Below, one piece after another: positions 1-10,400 of a stretch of 20,339 nt of DNA; the first letter of the stretch is position 1, and the number at the start of each line of letters is the position of its first letter. Under the pieces are notes generated by a model. It was given only the letters and a program-made list of their open reading frames with translations, did not search any database and was not told the origin of the DNA. Source of the stretch: Chloromonas sp. AAM2 (taxonomy: Eukaryota > Chlorophyta > Chlorophyceae > Chlamydomonadales > Chlamydomonadaceae). The DNA is taken from contig QAXH01006116.1 in NCBI GenBank assembly GCA_004335635.1, positions 24,425 to 44,763 of the forward strand, in the 5' to 3' direction. The position numbers were made by a program, and so were the translations under genes.

Positions 1-1201
1 GTGCGCCTTGGAAGATATCAAACACGTGTGGTGTTGACAGAGCGGGAACATAACACAGACATCTGCTACCTGTCCAACACCACAACGTACAACAACCCTA
101 CCGCAGGGTTTGGGTTGATTGTAACGTCATTGGTTCATTGTAACGGTCTGGCCACACCTTGCATCCTGGCCGCAGTTGCTTGTACAACAACAAATAGCAA
201 AGGCGAGGGCGCCCACACGCTGTCGTTAGAAGGGTGGAAGGTTGATGCCGGTTGCAGTTGGCAGGATGTGATCAGGCATGTCACACACCTCGTGCTGTAT
301 CAATGTCATGTCGCGCAAGAGCTAACCCAGCTCACGTTGGCATACAGGCAGGGGCAAGGGCTGCCAATGACCTGGTTGGATTATGACAAGGGTCATGTGC
401 AGGTGGCAGCAGCAGAGAAGTGGCCTGGTGTCAAGCAAGAGGTCTCACGAGGAAATAACATTGTTTTATTTTGTAAGAATCAACACTGTAAAGTTTGTGA
501 GAAGTGACACTGCATCAATCCTTATTACGAATAAAATTGGCTGCTATTTATTCGTAGCACTGCCCCGGGGTTTTGTTGGCGTGCTATGAGTGTGAGCTTG
601 ACATGTTGCAAGACAGGCCATGATTGTTGAGGACTTGGTTTTGGTTGTGAACGCTGTGACGAGAAACAATTGAGTGTGCAGAAGAGAATTGACACTATCT
701 ACTCATAACATCGCTTCCGGTATGAGTTGCCATGCTGGGGGTCTTGAGCTTGATATGCTGCAGAACAAGCCCGAACGCTGACTTTTGAGCGGGTTTGGGC
801 TGGCAACTGAGGCAGCCAGGGGTCTTGCTAGGGACTACGAACCAGGCTGAGCGCCCCGTTCAGCTCGTAACTGCACATGGCCACCGGTCGTGGGTCGAGA
901 GAACAGTGACACAGTACGGGGACTTCGCTTTGTGTACGAGGTAGCACAGACCGGAAAATGCACCAGGTAGGACTTCCTCGGGCATGACAGGTTCAGAAGT
1001 GGCATGTGCTACCAGTAGGCCGAGAGGGAAGAATCATGGAAGGTCGACCTCCGTTGCTGAGGTGGACACCAGTGAACGGTCGTTGCTGAGGTGGACAGGG
1101 TGTCGAGTCATCAACAGCGCCCTGAGTCACTACTACATTCATTTACCGTCATTCATTCCTCCACACCCTGTTGGATTGCTTGCACTTCTGATAGCGAGAC
1201 A
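1..1201. other. Region without recognised gene upstream of UROS
   Basis: An open frame of 168 codons covers 1-507 on the plus strand, but it starts with GTG at the window edge, matches no family I recognise and has no splice-supported continuation, so I do not call it a gene. The region holds a perfect 10-bp inverted repeat at 526-556 and a 17-bp direct repeat (first copies at about 1051 and 1081). The last few hundred bases should contain the promoter and 5' UTR of the gene starting at 1202; I see no clear TATA box. Confidence 0.5.
526..556. repeat. Perfect 10-bp inverted repeat (hairpin)
   Basis: TACGAATAAA at 526-535 is the exact reverse complement of TTTATTCGTA at 547-556, with an 11-nt loop. 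The A/T-rich stem lies about 650 bp upstream of the UROS start codon. It could be part of the 3' end of an unseen upstream gene or a small element terminus; function unknown. Confidence 0.6.
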
Positions 1202-4200
1202 ATGTTGGCCGCGAACAAGATATCGCAGCATCAGTCACATCCGGTCGTACTCTGCACGGAGCGCAACGCATTGCAACTCAAGCCACTGCCTCGATGCCAC
1301 CGAGACCGCAGACGCAAGCGGGTTCAGCCTGCATTTGCCACCTCAGCCATTTCATCCTCAACTCAGCATGCACCCCACCTCAGCCATTTTCAATCCCCAG
1401 AGCCACCGGTCTCGCAGACTGAGACATTACCCCTGCAGCCAGTGCTTGGCCATTCGCCCGAGTTTTTGGCAGACGAGACCGGCAGGAACCCATTAGCAGG
1501 TCCTGAGCACTTGCCATTACAGGGAAAGCGTGTCCTTGTGACAGGTAAGACCCTGCGTTTATCATGCAGTCAGCCATCAGGCACGCCTTCCGCAACCACT
1601 CGCTGCTTCTTTGTGTCAAAATTGAACAAGTGCCTGAGCCTTTCACAATCCTGTTTTGGGCTGGACAGCAAGCACTCAAGCCAACTCGCATGTGACAGCA
1701 GGTTTACAAGGAGGGAGTGCACACCATGCAGCACGTCCAACGCAAACATCAACTGATTGCGCAAATTGCAAAAATTTTCTCCTAGTAAAGGGGAATCTGG
1801 CCGTGTCAGCAAGGGGAGGTGAGGCCCTTGTGGCCATCACCCCACAGAACACCTTCCGAAAGCATCCCGTTAGCCATACAGTTTACACAGCGCCAGGAGC
1901 ATCCACGTTTTCATGAACCTTGCCCTTCCGAAACTCATCGAAACGCTGTGTCCGTTTTCACGCACTAGGGCAGACGTACCAGATATTTGGCTCTCCGCCT
2001 GCGATTAACGCAAAACGCACCGCGTCTTCATGAACCTTGCCCTTCCGAAACTGTGTGTTTACAAGTAGACTTTCACGACGAGTCTTTCTGTGTCTCAGCC
2101 CCTGTTTGCCTTGTAACCCTAACCTTACCCTAGCCCTGCCTGCAGCTCCCCGGCAGTACGCCAGCAAGCTGTGCAGCAAGCTGTTGAGCGCTGGGTCCCG
2201 GCCCCTGTGGATACCGGGCGTGGCCATCAACGCATTGAACACTACACACCACGCCAGGTGAGGGCAGGCGGTGTAAGGCCTTGACTTCCAGCAGAAGTAT
2301 TGCGCCTACTCCATCCAATAGTTTGTTCTGGCTTCAAATTTCACGCCTCAACTCAATGTGTGTTCGGTCTCAAGCTGTAAAAGGATGATTGTCCTGGTCA
2401 GGAAAGTCGTCAGTGTCAGCTATTCCCAATTTCTGCTTCATGGCAGTGCTTGTTTCCTCTTCCCAGGGAGGTGTCCGCCCTCGACCACGCCCTGAGCAGC
2501 CTGGTCCAGGGCGGCCATGGCTACACACACATCGCCTTCACTTCAAAAAATGGCATTCATGCGGTGCTGCAGCGCCTGGCGCACATCACAGGAGGTGGGT
2601 GTGGCCTGGAAGGGTGGGTGTGGGTGTGACCTGGAAAGGCGGGTGTGGGTGTGACCTGGAAGGGTGGGTGTGGTTATGAAGGGGGTCGGCAGGTGAGCGT
2701 TGGGGAAAGCGGTGTATGGCAATGCAAAGGCTATGTGTGAGAAGCAGGCGGAAGGCCAGGCAACATCAAGCTGTAGTGTCGATTGACTACTGCCAGACCA
2801 AAACAAACTTTCTGTGCACTCTATTTTGCCACCTCTGCTGTCTTTGCTATTGTGCCTCCTTGTTTTAGGAGCAAAGAGCTACGAATGGTTTCAAAAGCTT
2901 TAGAAGATTGTAAATGTTTGGCGGCCTTCGTGTTGCCAATTAACTAACTGACTTAGATTGAACACATGCCGTTGGCTTGTGCATGTGTGTCTGTGCACAG
3001 AGGGCCTTGACGGAGCATGCCGCGTACTGCATGAAAGCGGGGCGGCGCTGTGTGCGCTGGGCGCCGACGGTGCGGTGCTCACGCAAGCGGGGCTGGCCGT
3101 GCACGTGTCGCCCAGAGAGGTGAGCAGGGGGGAGGGTTGGTGTCGGAACTCAAAACTGCTTGTTTATCAGTATGGTCCGTGCGTGCTGGACTGATGCACG
3201 CTGTACGCGTCAACTAGTTTTGCTGGTCTGCCTGCAGGCGAGCACTCAGGGTCTTGTGAAGGAGCTGCAGGCGCGAGGGGAGGTGCAGGGAGCGAGGGTG
3301 CTGTGCCCTGTGCCGCTCGTCACAGGTGCGAGTGCGCGACCCAGCTCAATGAGCCTTATCGTTCTACCCCTTATCAACTTGAGCTAACCGATCCATTGAG
3401 GCATTGTTGGGCTGAAAGCAGGGACACCCACAGGACAAGGGCCGGGTTGGCAAAACCGAACATCCACACAGTCACGCTGACGTTTGATGATAAGTTTGAT
3501 GATAATGAGGCCGTTGTTTGTTGTAATGTAGACTATGAGACATGGGGCACTTCTGGTGCGCTGAAGTTCGACGATAATGTATGGTCGTGGTTTGATCTGA
3601 ACTGACTTGCGTCGCTCGTGCAGGCGGCCTGACGGAGCCGGCCGTTGTTCCGCGATTCCTCGCCGCTCTCGAGGCCTCCGGTGCCAGCGCAGTGCGCCTG
3701 GCTGCGTACGAAACGGCCCTGGGCGCCTCCCCCCGGGACTGCGAGGCGGAGAAACAGATGCTGGTCGAGGGGCACGTGGCAGCCATTGCATTCAGCTCAA
3801 CAGCAGAGGTTGGTGGGGGAATATCAGTACATGTGCGGGGCTCCATTGGTGGAGTACATGAGTGGTTGAGCCGCATTTGTAGTGTGGCTGTCACCTGATT
3901 AAAATATCAAGATCAATTGTGAAAAGATTAATTGTGGCTGTCACCTTAGCCAACTACACATGGAGAGGGTTGGTTCAACCGAAGGCACATGGGGTAAGGG
4001 CAGGAGAGGCGGTTAGACGCAAGGGGCAGCATCTGCCCCTCCTTACAAGTGTAGCAACGCAGCATGTGAGCTGCTTACACAAACGCCGATGCATGTCGTA
4101 CTGACAACAGTTGCTCCATCGAACCTCCTGACGATCCTTCTGGTGTTCTGCTCTTCTTCCGTTTCTAGGCCCAAGGTCTTGTCCATCTTGTGGGCCTTGA

Positions 4201-4763
4201 GTGCCTCACCAGTGCGGTGCTGCGGCATGGCGTGCTGCTGGCCGCGCATGGGCCATACACTGCACAGGGGGCCTCACAGGTGAGGCTGGGACTAGGGCAA
4301 TGCTGATCAACAACGTTTTTACTAATTCTTTACCTGCAGTTGGTATGTCCAGTAGGCAAAGTCGGGCATTTGCTGGGTTATGGCCGCTATACTGATCATG
4401 TTGGCCTGGCCTGTACGCCAACCACCCAAGAACACGTAGCAACAAAGTTACTCCAACAAACTTACCCGAAAAACTCACTCAGCAAACTTACCCAGCGAAC
4501 TTGCCCAGAAAGCAGATGTTTTATGATGTTGTGCGGGTGGTTCATGTTTTACGCTTTCCCTTCCCGCACTGCAGGTCCTTGGACTGCCAGTCCCATGCGT
4601 GTCCAAGGCGTTTGGGACCTTTGACGGCCTGGTGGTGGCGCTGGAAACACACTTTGCTGCAGAAACGGCTGGGCATCACGTGGGTTCAACCGCCCAGCCA
4701 GCAGCAGAGACAGCTGAGCACAGCTTTGGTGATCAGAGGCGTGAATTGATAAGAACTTTGTAG
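1202..4763 (+). CDS. UROS: Uroporphyrinogen-III synthase, chloroplast-type, 8 exons
   Basis: Cyclises hydroxymethylbilane to uroporphyrinogen III with inversion of ring D, the branch point to haem, chlorophyll and sirohaem; expected in the plastid stroma. Exons: 1202-1544, 2146-2257, 2467-2594, 3001-3119, 3238-3325, 3624-3808, 4169-4279, 4575-4763; all introns are GT-AG and phases agree, giving 424 aa. ATG at 1202 is the first ATG in its frame and opens a basic, Ser-rich leader of roughly 100 residues, a likely transit peptide. HemD-family landmarks follow: KRVLVTAPRQYA spanning the exon 1/2 junction (about 109-120), IAFTSKNG in exon 3, ALGADGAVL in exon 4, AVRLAAYET (about 286-294), AIAFSSTAE (317-325), HGPYTAQG (352-359) and VSKAFGTFDGLV in exon 8. 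A polar tail of about 40 residues follows the last conserved helix. Family assignment is confident; exact start and tail are inferred. Confidence 0.9.
1704..1874. repeat. 171-bp dispersed repeat, copy A (UROS intron 1)
   Basis: This segment matches 17221-17390 in the same orientation with about a dozen mismatches and small indels. Both begin TTACAAGGAGGGAGTGCACA and end with CATCC[C/T]GTTAGC. It has no recognisable terminal inverted repeats or target duplication and no protein homology. It lies inside the 601-bp first intron of UROS (1545-2145). It may be a fragment of a non-autonomous mobile element. Confidence 0.8.
1910..2052. repeat. 26-bp direct repeat pair
   Basis: Identical 26-bp words occur at 1910-1935 and 2027-2052, 117 bp apart, both in UROS intron 1 just after the 171-bp repeat. 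The core CCTTCCGAAA also occurs near the end of the 171-bp repeat (about 1852), so this stretch may be related or degraded element sequence. Confidence 0.7.
2594..2673. repeat. 25-bp minisatellite starting at the UROS exon 3 donor
   Basis: Two full 25-bp units at 2613-2637 and 2638-2662 (core GGTGGGTGTGGGTGTGACC) are flanked by a shortened 19-bp unit at 2594-2612 and a partial unit at 2663-2673. The first unit begins with the last base of UROS exon 3, so the authentic donor G|GTGGGT is part of the array. The same donor-like string recurs at 2614 and 2664. Confidence 0.8.
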
Positions 4764-5223
4764 CATGGAAGATCAGAACTATGAGTCTGGTGTTGAAATC
4801 GTGTCCTGCCTTAAGTCCTGGATCGGATGGTCATGCATGCTACCCAGTACTGCCCAAGTCTGGCAGTATCGGCAACAACCAGTCGGCTGGCCAACCCAGA
4901 CATGGCAGGTTTCACCACTGCGCCAGCAGCACCAGCAACCAAGCTGCCCTTCCAGCCAGTTTTGAATCCCAGACATGAGGCCTGCATGGTCAAGGAGTGT
5001 TCAGAACCAGGCCAACGCTAGCAGTGGTGGGCAACACATGGCAGAAGATAAACCATGTTCAAGACACCAAGCTGTAGATTCAGTAGGTGGATCCAGGCCA
5101 GCCTGTGCACCCTGTTTCACCATGCTGTTTGGGCTGGGCAACCTGCATCGAGCGTGCCTTTCCATGCTGAACAATGCTGTACAATAGTTGTTCGCAAAGT
5201 GATCCTGTCTACATGTGCATGCG

Positions 5224-5301
5224 TACCAGTAGCCATTGAGGGCATGCCTACCACTGTTAGCGATTGAGGGCAAGCCTACCAGTAGCCATTGAGGGCAAGC
5301 C
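5224..5301. repeat. Tandem triplicate of 25-28 bp
   Basis: Three adjacent units at 5224-5248, 5249-5276 and 5277-5301 share TACCA...GATTGAGGGCA[A/T]GCC or close variants. They lie in non-coding DNA downstream of UROS. Confidence 0.75.
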
Positions 5302-5471
5302 TTGCAGGGGTATCTGCTGCTGCATTGATACCCTGCAAATGGGCGAGCAGTTGATTGAGAGTGAGAAGTTGGATGCCGGCTGTTCTAGTGGTGTGGAGGC
5401 AAGGTGTGAGGCAATTGGCATGAACTCAACAGCGTGCAAGAGGGTAAGTGTGCTGAAGATTGATTTCCAGT

Positions 5472-5584
5472 GCCCAGAGCTATGAAGCGCCCAGAGCTAT
5501 GAAGCGGGCAGAGTTTGCTTTTTCTAATCTGCTGATCAGTCATGCCAGTGGTTATTGCCATTGTCGCTTCGCCATTGTCGCTTC
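5472..5584. repeat. Two short tandem duplications (17 bp and 14 bp)
   Basis: GCCCAGAGCTATGAAGC is present twice head to tail at 5472-5488 and 5489-5505. GCCATTGTCGCTTC is present twice at 5557-5570 and 5571-5584. The GAAGCG and CGCTTC cores are complementary, so a transcript could pair them weakly. Confidence 0.7.
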
Positions 5585-6213
5585 ACTTGCAGCTGGTCTG
5601 CGTGTTTTGACCATGAAGCGGGTTAGCTGCTAGCTGAGCAGCTGATCTGCATTCCCAGAGTGCAATACAGTGATCTCTAGAGGTGTTGGTGTGCTGGGTG
5701 GACAGTTGATTCCGTGTGGGACATCATGAAGGCTCATGCAGTGGCCATAGCTTCGTGTCGAGCACCATCAGGTTCCAGCCAGCTCATGGTAGTCGTACCT
5801 ATGCCCCTCCTCTCCATGTTCCCATCAGGGGAGAGAGCGCAGCAGTTCTTACTGTCGCCTGTACACTGGCTTCCTTGTTGAGGCGGATGCAAATGGCATC
5901 AAGTCCGGAACCTGAGGAAATGCTTGAACGGACTGCTGTCCTTTGATGGCAGCCGCAGCCATGTTGTCATTGTGTGGCGCTTACCACTGATCTGGTTGTG
6001 TTCTGTTCGATCTAGTGTCCTTGCTGTAGCCGTACTTGGTCCATCCCCTTTGTGGCAATGCTTTCGAACCACTCACACCCAGTTCTTTCTTTTTCTATGC
6101 TGCTACGCAGCAGGCCTGTCAGACCAAATCATCACGTCCTGAATTTAGATGCACGGCTAGACCAGCACCTTGCCTTGCACAAGGCGGGCAATGCGGCTTT
6201 AGTCCTTTCTTGC

Positions 6214-6252
6214 GGGTGCATCTGAAATGGTGCCATGGTATCAGATGCACCC
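6214..6252. repeat. Perfect 12-bp inverted repeat (hairpin)
   Basis: GGGTGCATCTGA at 6214-6225 is the exact reverse complement of TCAGATGCACCC at 6241-6252, separated by a 15-nt loop that contains CCATGG. It lies in gene-free DNA. It is too short for a typical miRNA precursor and could be a structured RNA element or a remnant of a small inverted-repeat element. Confidence 0.65.
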
Positions 6253-6674
6253 ACACCAATTGATTGCTCGAGGCCAGCTGCAGTGTGCAGTGGCGCTAAC
6301 TTGATGTTGCGCGTTTGTTCCTGTACCTTTTTGGATGTGTTCGCCAGGGCAGTGTTTGATGTGTTTGCTGCAAGGCCAGGACATGAGTTATCTGGCCTCC
6401 ACTTCCGGGCACGGTCGCAGTAAACTCTCCACATTGGCCTCAAGGCGCAAGCAGACGTGGGCTTCAACACCATGCTTGCATCTTGTTATAGAGCCAACAG
6501 CCAGGAAACTGCAACGCATGACCCCCAACTGTTCGACCTCAGATTGTGCCGGAATAGAGGCATAGGGAGACGTGAATTTGCAAGCATGGCTAATGGACCC
6601 CTGCCCACTATCCTCAGCTTTTACGCTGAGTACATCAAGCCCAGGTACCGCTCGGACCCCGTGTTCAGACAAAA

Positions 6675-6714
6675 GGAAAAAAAGAAGTTTGCCAGTTTTG
6701 GGACAATTTTTGTG
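6675..6714 (+). repeat. ~40-bp A-rich dispersed repeat, copy 1
   Basis: An A-run followed by GAAGTTTGCCAGTTTTGGGA and CAATTTTTGTG. Close relatives occur at about 13408-13448, 20171-20207 and 20279-20299 on the plus strand and 18171-18208 on the minus strand. The flanks of the copies do not match, so the shared unit is short. Origin unknown. Confidence 0.75.
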
Positions 6715-6860
6715 AGTGACTGGTTCTGGTACGACATAGGGAGTCCGTCCAATCCAATGCAGAAAGCACATCTTGTCGCAACGACTGGGTATGCAAGCTG
6801 CTGTCCTGGAAGTCATCGCCAGCACTACTCCAAGACACTTCCCAACTCACCAAACTAGCA

Positions 6861-6898
6861 AACTTACACAAGGTTACACAAACTTACACAAACTTACA
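6861..6898 (-). promoter_or_regulatory. Decamer array giving four TGTAA motifs; possible LCYB poly(A) region
   Basis: The decamer AACTTACACA or a close variant is repeated about four times at exact 10-bp spacing, so the minus strand carries TGTAA at 6864-6868, 6874-6878, 6884-6888 and 6894-6898. TGTAA is the usual polyadenylation signal of Chlamydomonas-type green algae. The array lies 546-580 bp downstream of the LCYB stop on the same strand, a plausible 3' UTR length. That it is used is inference. Confidence 0.35.
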
Positions 6899-7443
6899 TT
6901 GAACAACTCTGATTAGTCACACCAGCCTGTCAACGTCTTGACAACGAAATGGATACTCTGGTCTACAACAGTCATTTGCAAGGAACGCACTGATGAACAT
7001 AAAAATATATTATTTGCAAATCTTAACAGCCAACTCAGGACAGATGTACGCTTGAAATAAACATGCTGTCCGTAGCACAGTGGAAACATGAGTGAAAGAT
7101 CCGACTGACAGACATAAATGATTGAATACTAAGGGAAAGGTTGCTTGCTTCTGTAGTGCAGCTGCTGTAGGCCCCGTTATCCAACCATCACCAGCATAGC
7201 AAACAGCGATTGCATCCAAGGCCCAGGTGGTGGCAGATGTTATGCCATTACCTCCATATTAAGTATTGTCACGGGCATGGAGTATATATTGAGGTGACTT
7301 CCTCAGGCACCAAGCGATAATGCTAGCAAGTCATGCAAGAGACAACAGAGGCCCACGGTTCCATGTACAGCCTGACTTGGTCATGTGCCGAAGAGCTGAC
7401 GGTGCTTGTGGTACCTGTGCATCAGCCGTTGCCGGGCATTGCT

Positions 7444-10400
7444 CTACTTGACAAGAGAAGCAACGGGTTGCTTGTCTTTTGCTGCCCGTGCCGCTGCCAC
7501 ATCAGCTGCGACCTTCATGTCACGAACGGTGGGCGCGTTTTGATAGTACCCGCCCGTCAGAGTGGGCGCAATCTCCGCCAGCATGCGGAAAAGCCCTGGC
7601 ACACCCTGCTTCAGCAGATTGAGGCGAGCGTCCGTAGAGGCGGAAATGAAGAGGGAAAGGCCAAAGCCAATCAACTCCGTGAAGGATAGGCGGGTGGAAA
7701 GGAAGCCATGCCTGCACGAACGATGCAAAATCGGAGTTGCTTGACATTGTTGCATCCTTGATGCTACACTTGCAATCTCCTAGTTTCCTGTGGACCCATG
7801 AGACGCACCAGTGGTAGTCAGACAGCGAGAAGAATGCTGCGAAGAATTCCCTGGTGGCCTTGAGGTCCAAGCTGAGCAGCATGTCCATGCCGAAAGTGTT
7901 GAAGGCTCTCTGCCTGATGCGCTCCACGGGCCATGCAGAGCGCCACACGGAGGCTGACATCGCCTGCGCCTCTTCCTCGCTGCGCGGCCCGCGCGTAGCC
8001 CCCGCGTCCGTGGCGCGGTCAGTGGGGCGCGAGAGGGCATCGACAATGGCATCTGCCACCGTGGGTGCAGCTCCTAGTGTGCGTGCAACCATGAAGCCTG
8101 CAGGCAGAAGTGTAGCAAAAAGATCTTCTCTCCTGCGGCGCCTTTTCGTGCAATCAACCCGTGCGCCAATTTGCAAACCAGAACCACACAAAATGTTGCA
8201 AGCATCGCACGTTGGTTCGTGACAGACTGTGTCGAGTACCTGAGATGCACATTGTTCATGCACCCATCACCTGACGTTGTTGATGCAAGTACCACCTACC
8301 CGTTGACGGGTGCACCATGCCTGCCGTGCCGCCAAGACCCAGCACCCGCTGAGGGTGTACTGGCAAAACACCACCCATGGGGATGAGGCAGTACTCCTCC
8401 TCCTCAATCTTCGTCACCTGCAAGCCAAGATGTAAGCACAACTTGTCACAAGGCCAGTGATACAATTGAAATGCATGAGCATGTCCGATCCATGGGCTGC
8501 AGTGATCAGCAAATCAGCCGCTGCTCTGCTGTGCGCCGTGGGCTGCAGCACTTGCCAAAGACCCCACCATGCACACTAAGACCTCCAGCATACACTGCTG
8601 CTATAATCCTTGCAGCTCACTTTTGCCACGACCATGATGACTTTTCACATTTTTCCTGCTGCCTTTCACCATTTCCTCCCGCTGCCCAGCCCACCTTGAT
8701 GCCCAGCCATTTGAGCCGTGCCTCCAGCCGTTTCTTGAGCTCCTCAAAGCCCACTGCCGGCCGCGCCACAAGGGACGTTTCTTCCAAAAACACCCTGAGC
8801 AGCACAGGCGCATCAGCATACAGGATTGCCCACAACCGTGTAGCTTGACAAGCTTCTATAACCTTCTACCGCCCAGGACATCACAGGCCCCATGTACAAC
8901 ACACACGTTGGTGCACACACAAGTGTGACCTGACTACCTCGGTAAAGTGTGCAGTTGTTGCAAGCCACAGCAAGCCGCAGCTAGTGCAAGCGACCAACCG
9001 TCAGTGAAAGCAAGTCACATGGTCAGGTCCGTGTCCAGTCTTGCCCTCTTCTGCCCAGTCTGCCCATTCATGCCCAGTGTTGGGTGGGCATGAGCCAGTC
9101 AACCTCAATCCCATGGTTGCGTCAGTCTGGAGGCTCGTCTACTCACTTTGTCTTTGAGAAGGGCATGGCATACAAGAATGTGGGCAGTGCTGCATTAGAT
9201 GCATTCATCTCAGGGTCTGACTGCGTGTGGCTGTCCCGCCAGTCCATGAAGAGCATGGTGTCGATGTCAAAGGGATGCGACTCCACCTCTGCACGTGATG
9301 AAAACCACCCAAAGCCACTGGGTCAGCCTGCACTGTACTAACTACAAAGCACGTGACCGAAAGCATCAGACGGCACTGACCCAGCCTGCACTGTGGTGAA
9401 TCTGAATCACATGTCACTACTGGTTTGCTGTATGCAAGGCTAGATGTGTGCCAAGCACCCAGCATGCTGCGTGCACGACCCGTCACATGTGCTGCATGTC
9501 ACATGTGCTGCATGACCTGTCGCTGTGCTGTATGACACATGTGCTGCATGTCACATGTGCTGCATGACCCGTCACGTGTGCTCACGAGCAACAGCACACC
9601 CTGCCACGTGTGCCACACTCACTCAGGTGTTTGGCACTCCTTGGAAAGACCCCAACCCCTCACCTGCCACAATGCCATAGGCTCCTTGGTACCCTGGATC
9701 AAACTTCTTATCGAACTTGACCTGTGAATGCAGCACAGAGTCACACTTGTGCTGTATGTCATAGTAGTGAAGGTTATGCCGAACTTTCCTGTTGAGCAGC
9801 TGCTACAGCCTACGTGGCTCGTGTGGTGGGCATGGCCGTTTGTGTTCACGTGATGCCGATGGTTTGGGTGGATGGTGATAGTGTTAAGAGTACTTGGTGT
9901 ACAGTGTCACACTATGCAGGCAGCTTCTCCTCTGCACTGCGCAGAACAGAAAGACTAGCCCGTGCAACAGGAAAACTCGATGGTTCGTTGTCCACGTGCA
10001 TGTGCGTGTGGCGCAGGCGTCAAATATGTTGTCATTCTACATCCTACATGGCTAATGTGGTGGGAACGGGCGTCATTGCCCATGTGGTACAGATGTTTCA
10101 GCTGAGTGCTGCTGGCGCACCGTATCACACTTTGCACGTGCTGCCGCTGCATGTGCACATGTGCGAACTTGTCGATCTTACCAGTTTCCGCACATGCCCT
10201 GTCGCATCCAGAACCATGGAAGCTGAAATGGTTCTCCCGTCCTGCAGCTTCAGCGTGCTGATGCCATTACTGTGGCTGACGCTGTCAGCTGCACCTTCAA
10301 GAAATGTCACACCTGGACAGGGCAAAACCAGAAGCAGCACAGCTGTATGTGATGCACAGCTAACTCCGCTACTGCCGTTTGGCTGGCGTGACACTTTGTG

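Larger units (their letters stand above)
4764..7443. other. 2.7-kb region between convergent UROS and LCYB, no recognised gene
   Basis: UROS and LCYB converge on this stretch, so its ends should hold their 3' UTRs. Open frames here (for example 5716-5946 plus, 6132-6473 minus, 6457-6858 plus) show no family motif and no convincing splice structure. What can be seen is repeat DNA: a 25-28-bp triplicate (5224-5301), a 17-bp tandem duplication (5472-5505), a 14-bp tandem duplication (5557-5584), a 12-bp hairpin (6214-6252), a copy of the ~40-bp dispersed repeat (about 6675-6714) and a decamer array (6861-6898). Confidence 0.6.

Noticed and set aside
1..507. 168-codon plus-strand open frame at the left edge
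   Set aside because: Starts with GTG at the window edge, with no family motif, no transit peptide and no splice-consistent continuation. It could be the tail of an outside exon but this cannot be supported.
6457..6858. 133-codon plus-strand open frame
   Set aside because: It reads straight through a copy of the dispersed A-rich repeat (KEKKKFASFG is encoded by the repeat) and shows no recognisable domain.
7520..8263. 247-codon minus-strand open frame taken as one exon
   Set aside because: It contains LCYB exon 8 but also reads through intron 7 upstream and intron 8 downstream and enters exon 9 out of frame. The spliced model recovers WHGFLSTRLS and the full C-terminus.
9815..10090. Apparent ~230-bp duplication in LCYB intron 3
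   Set aside because: Similarity between about 9815 and 10045 is only scattered short words such as TGTGGTGGG, too weak to call by eye.
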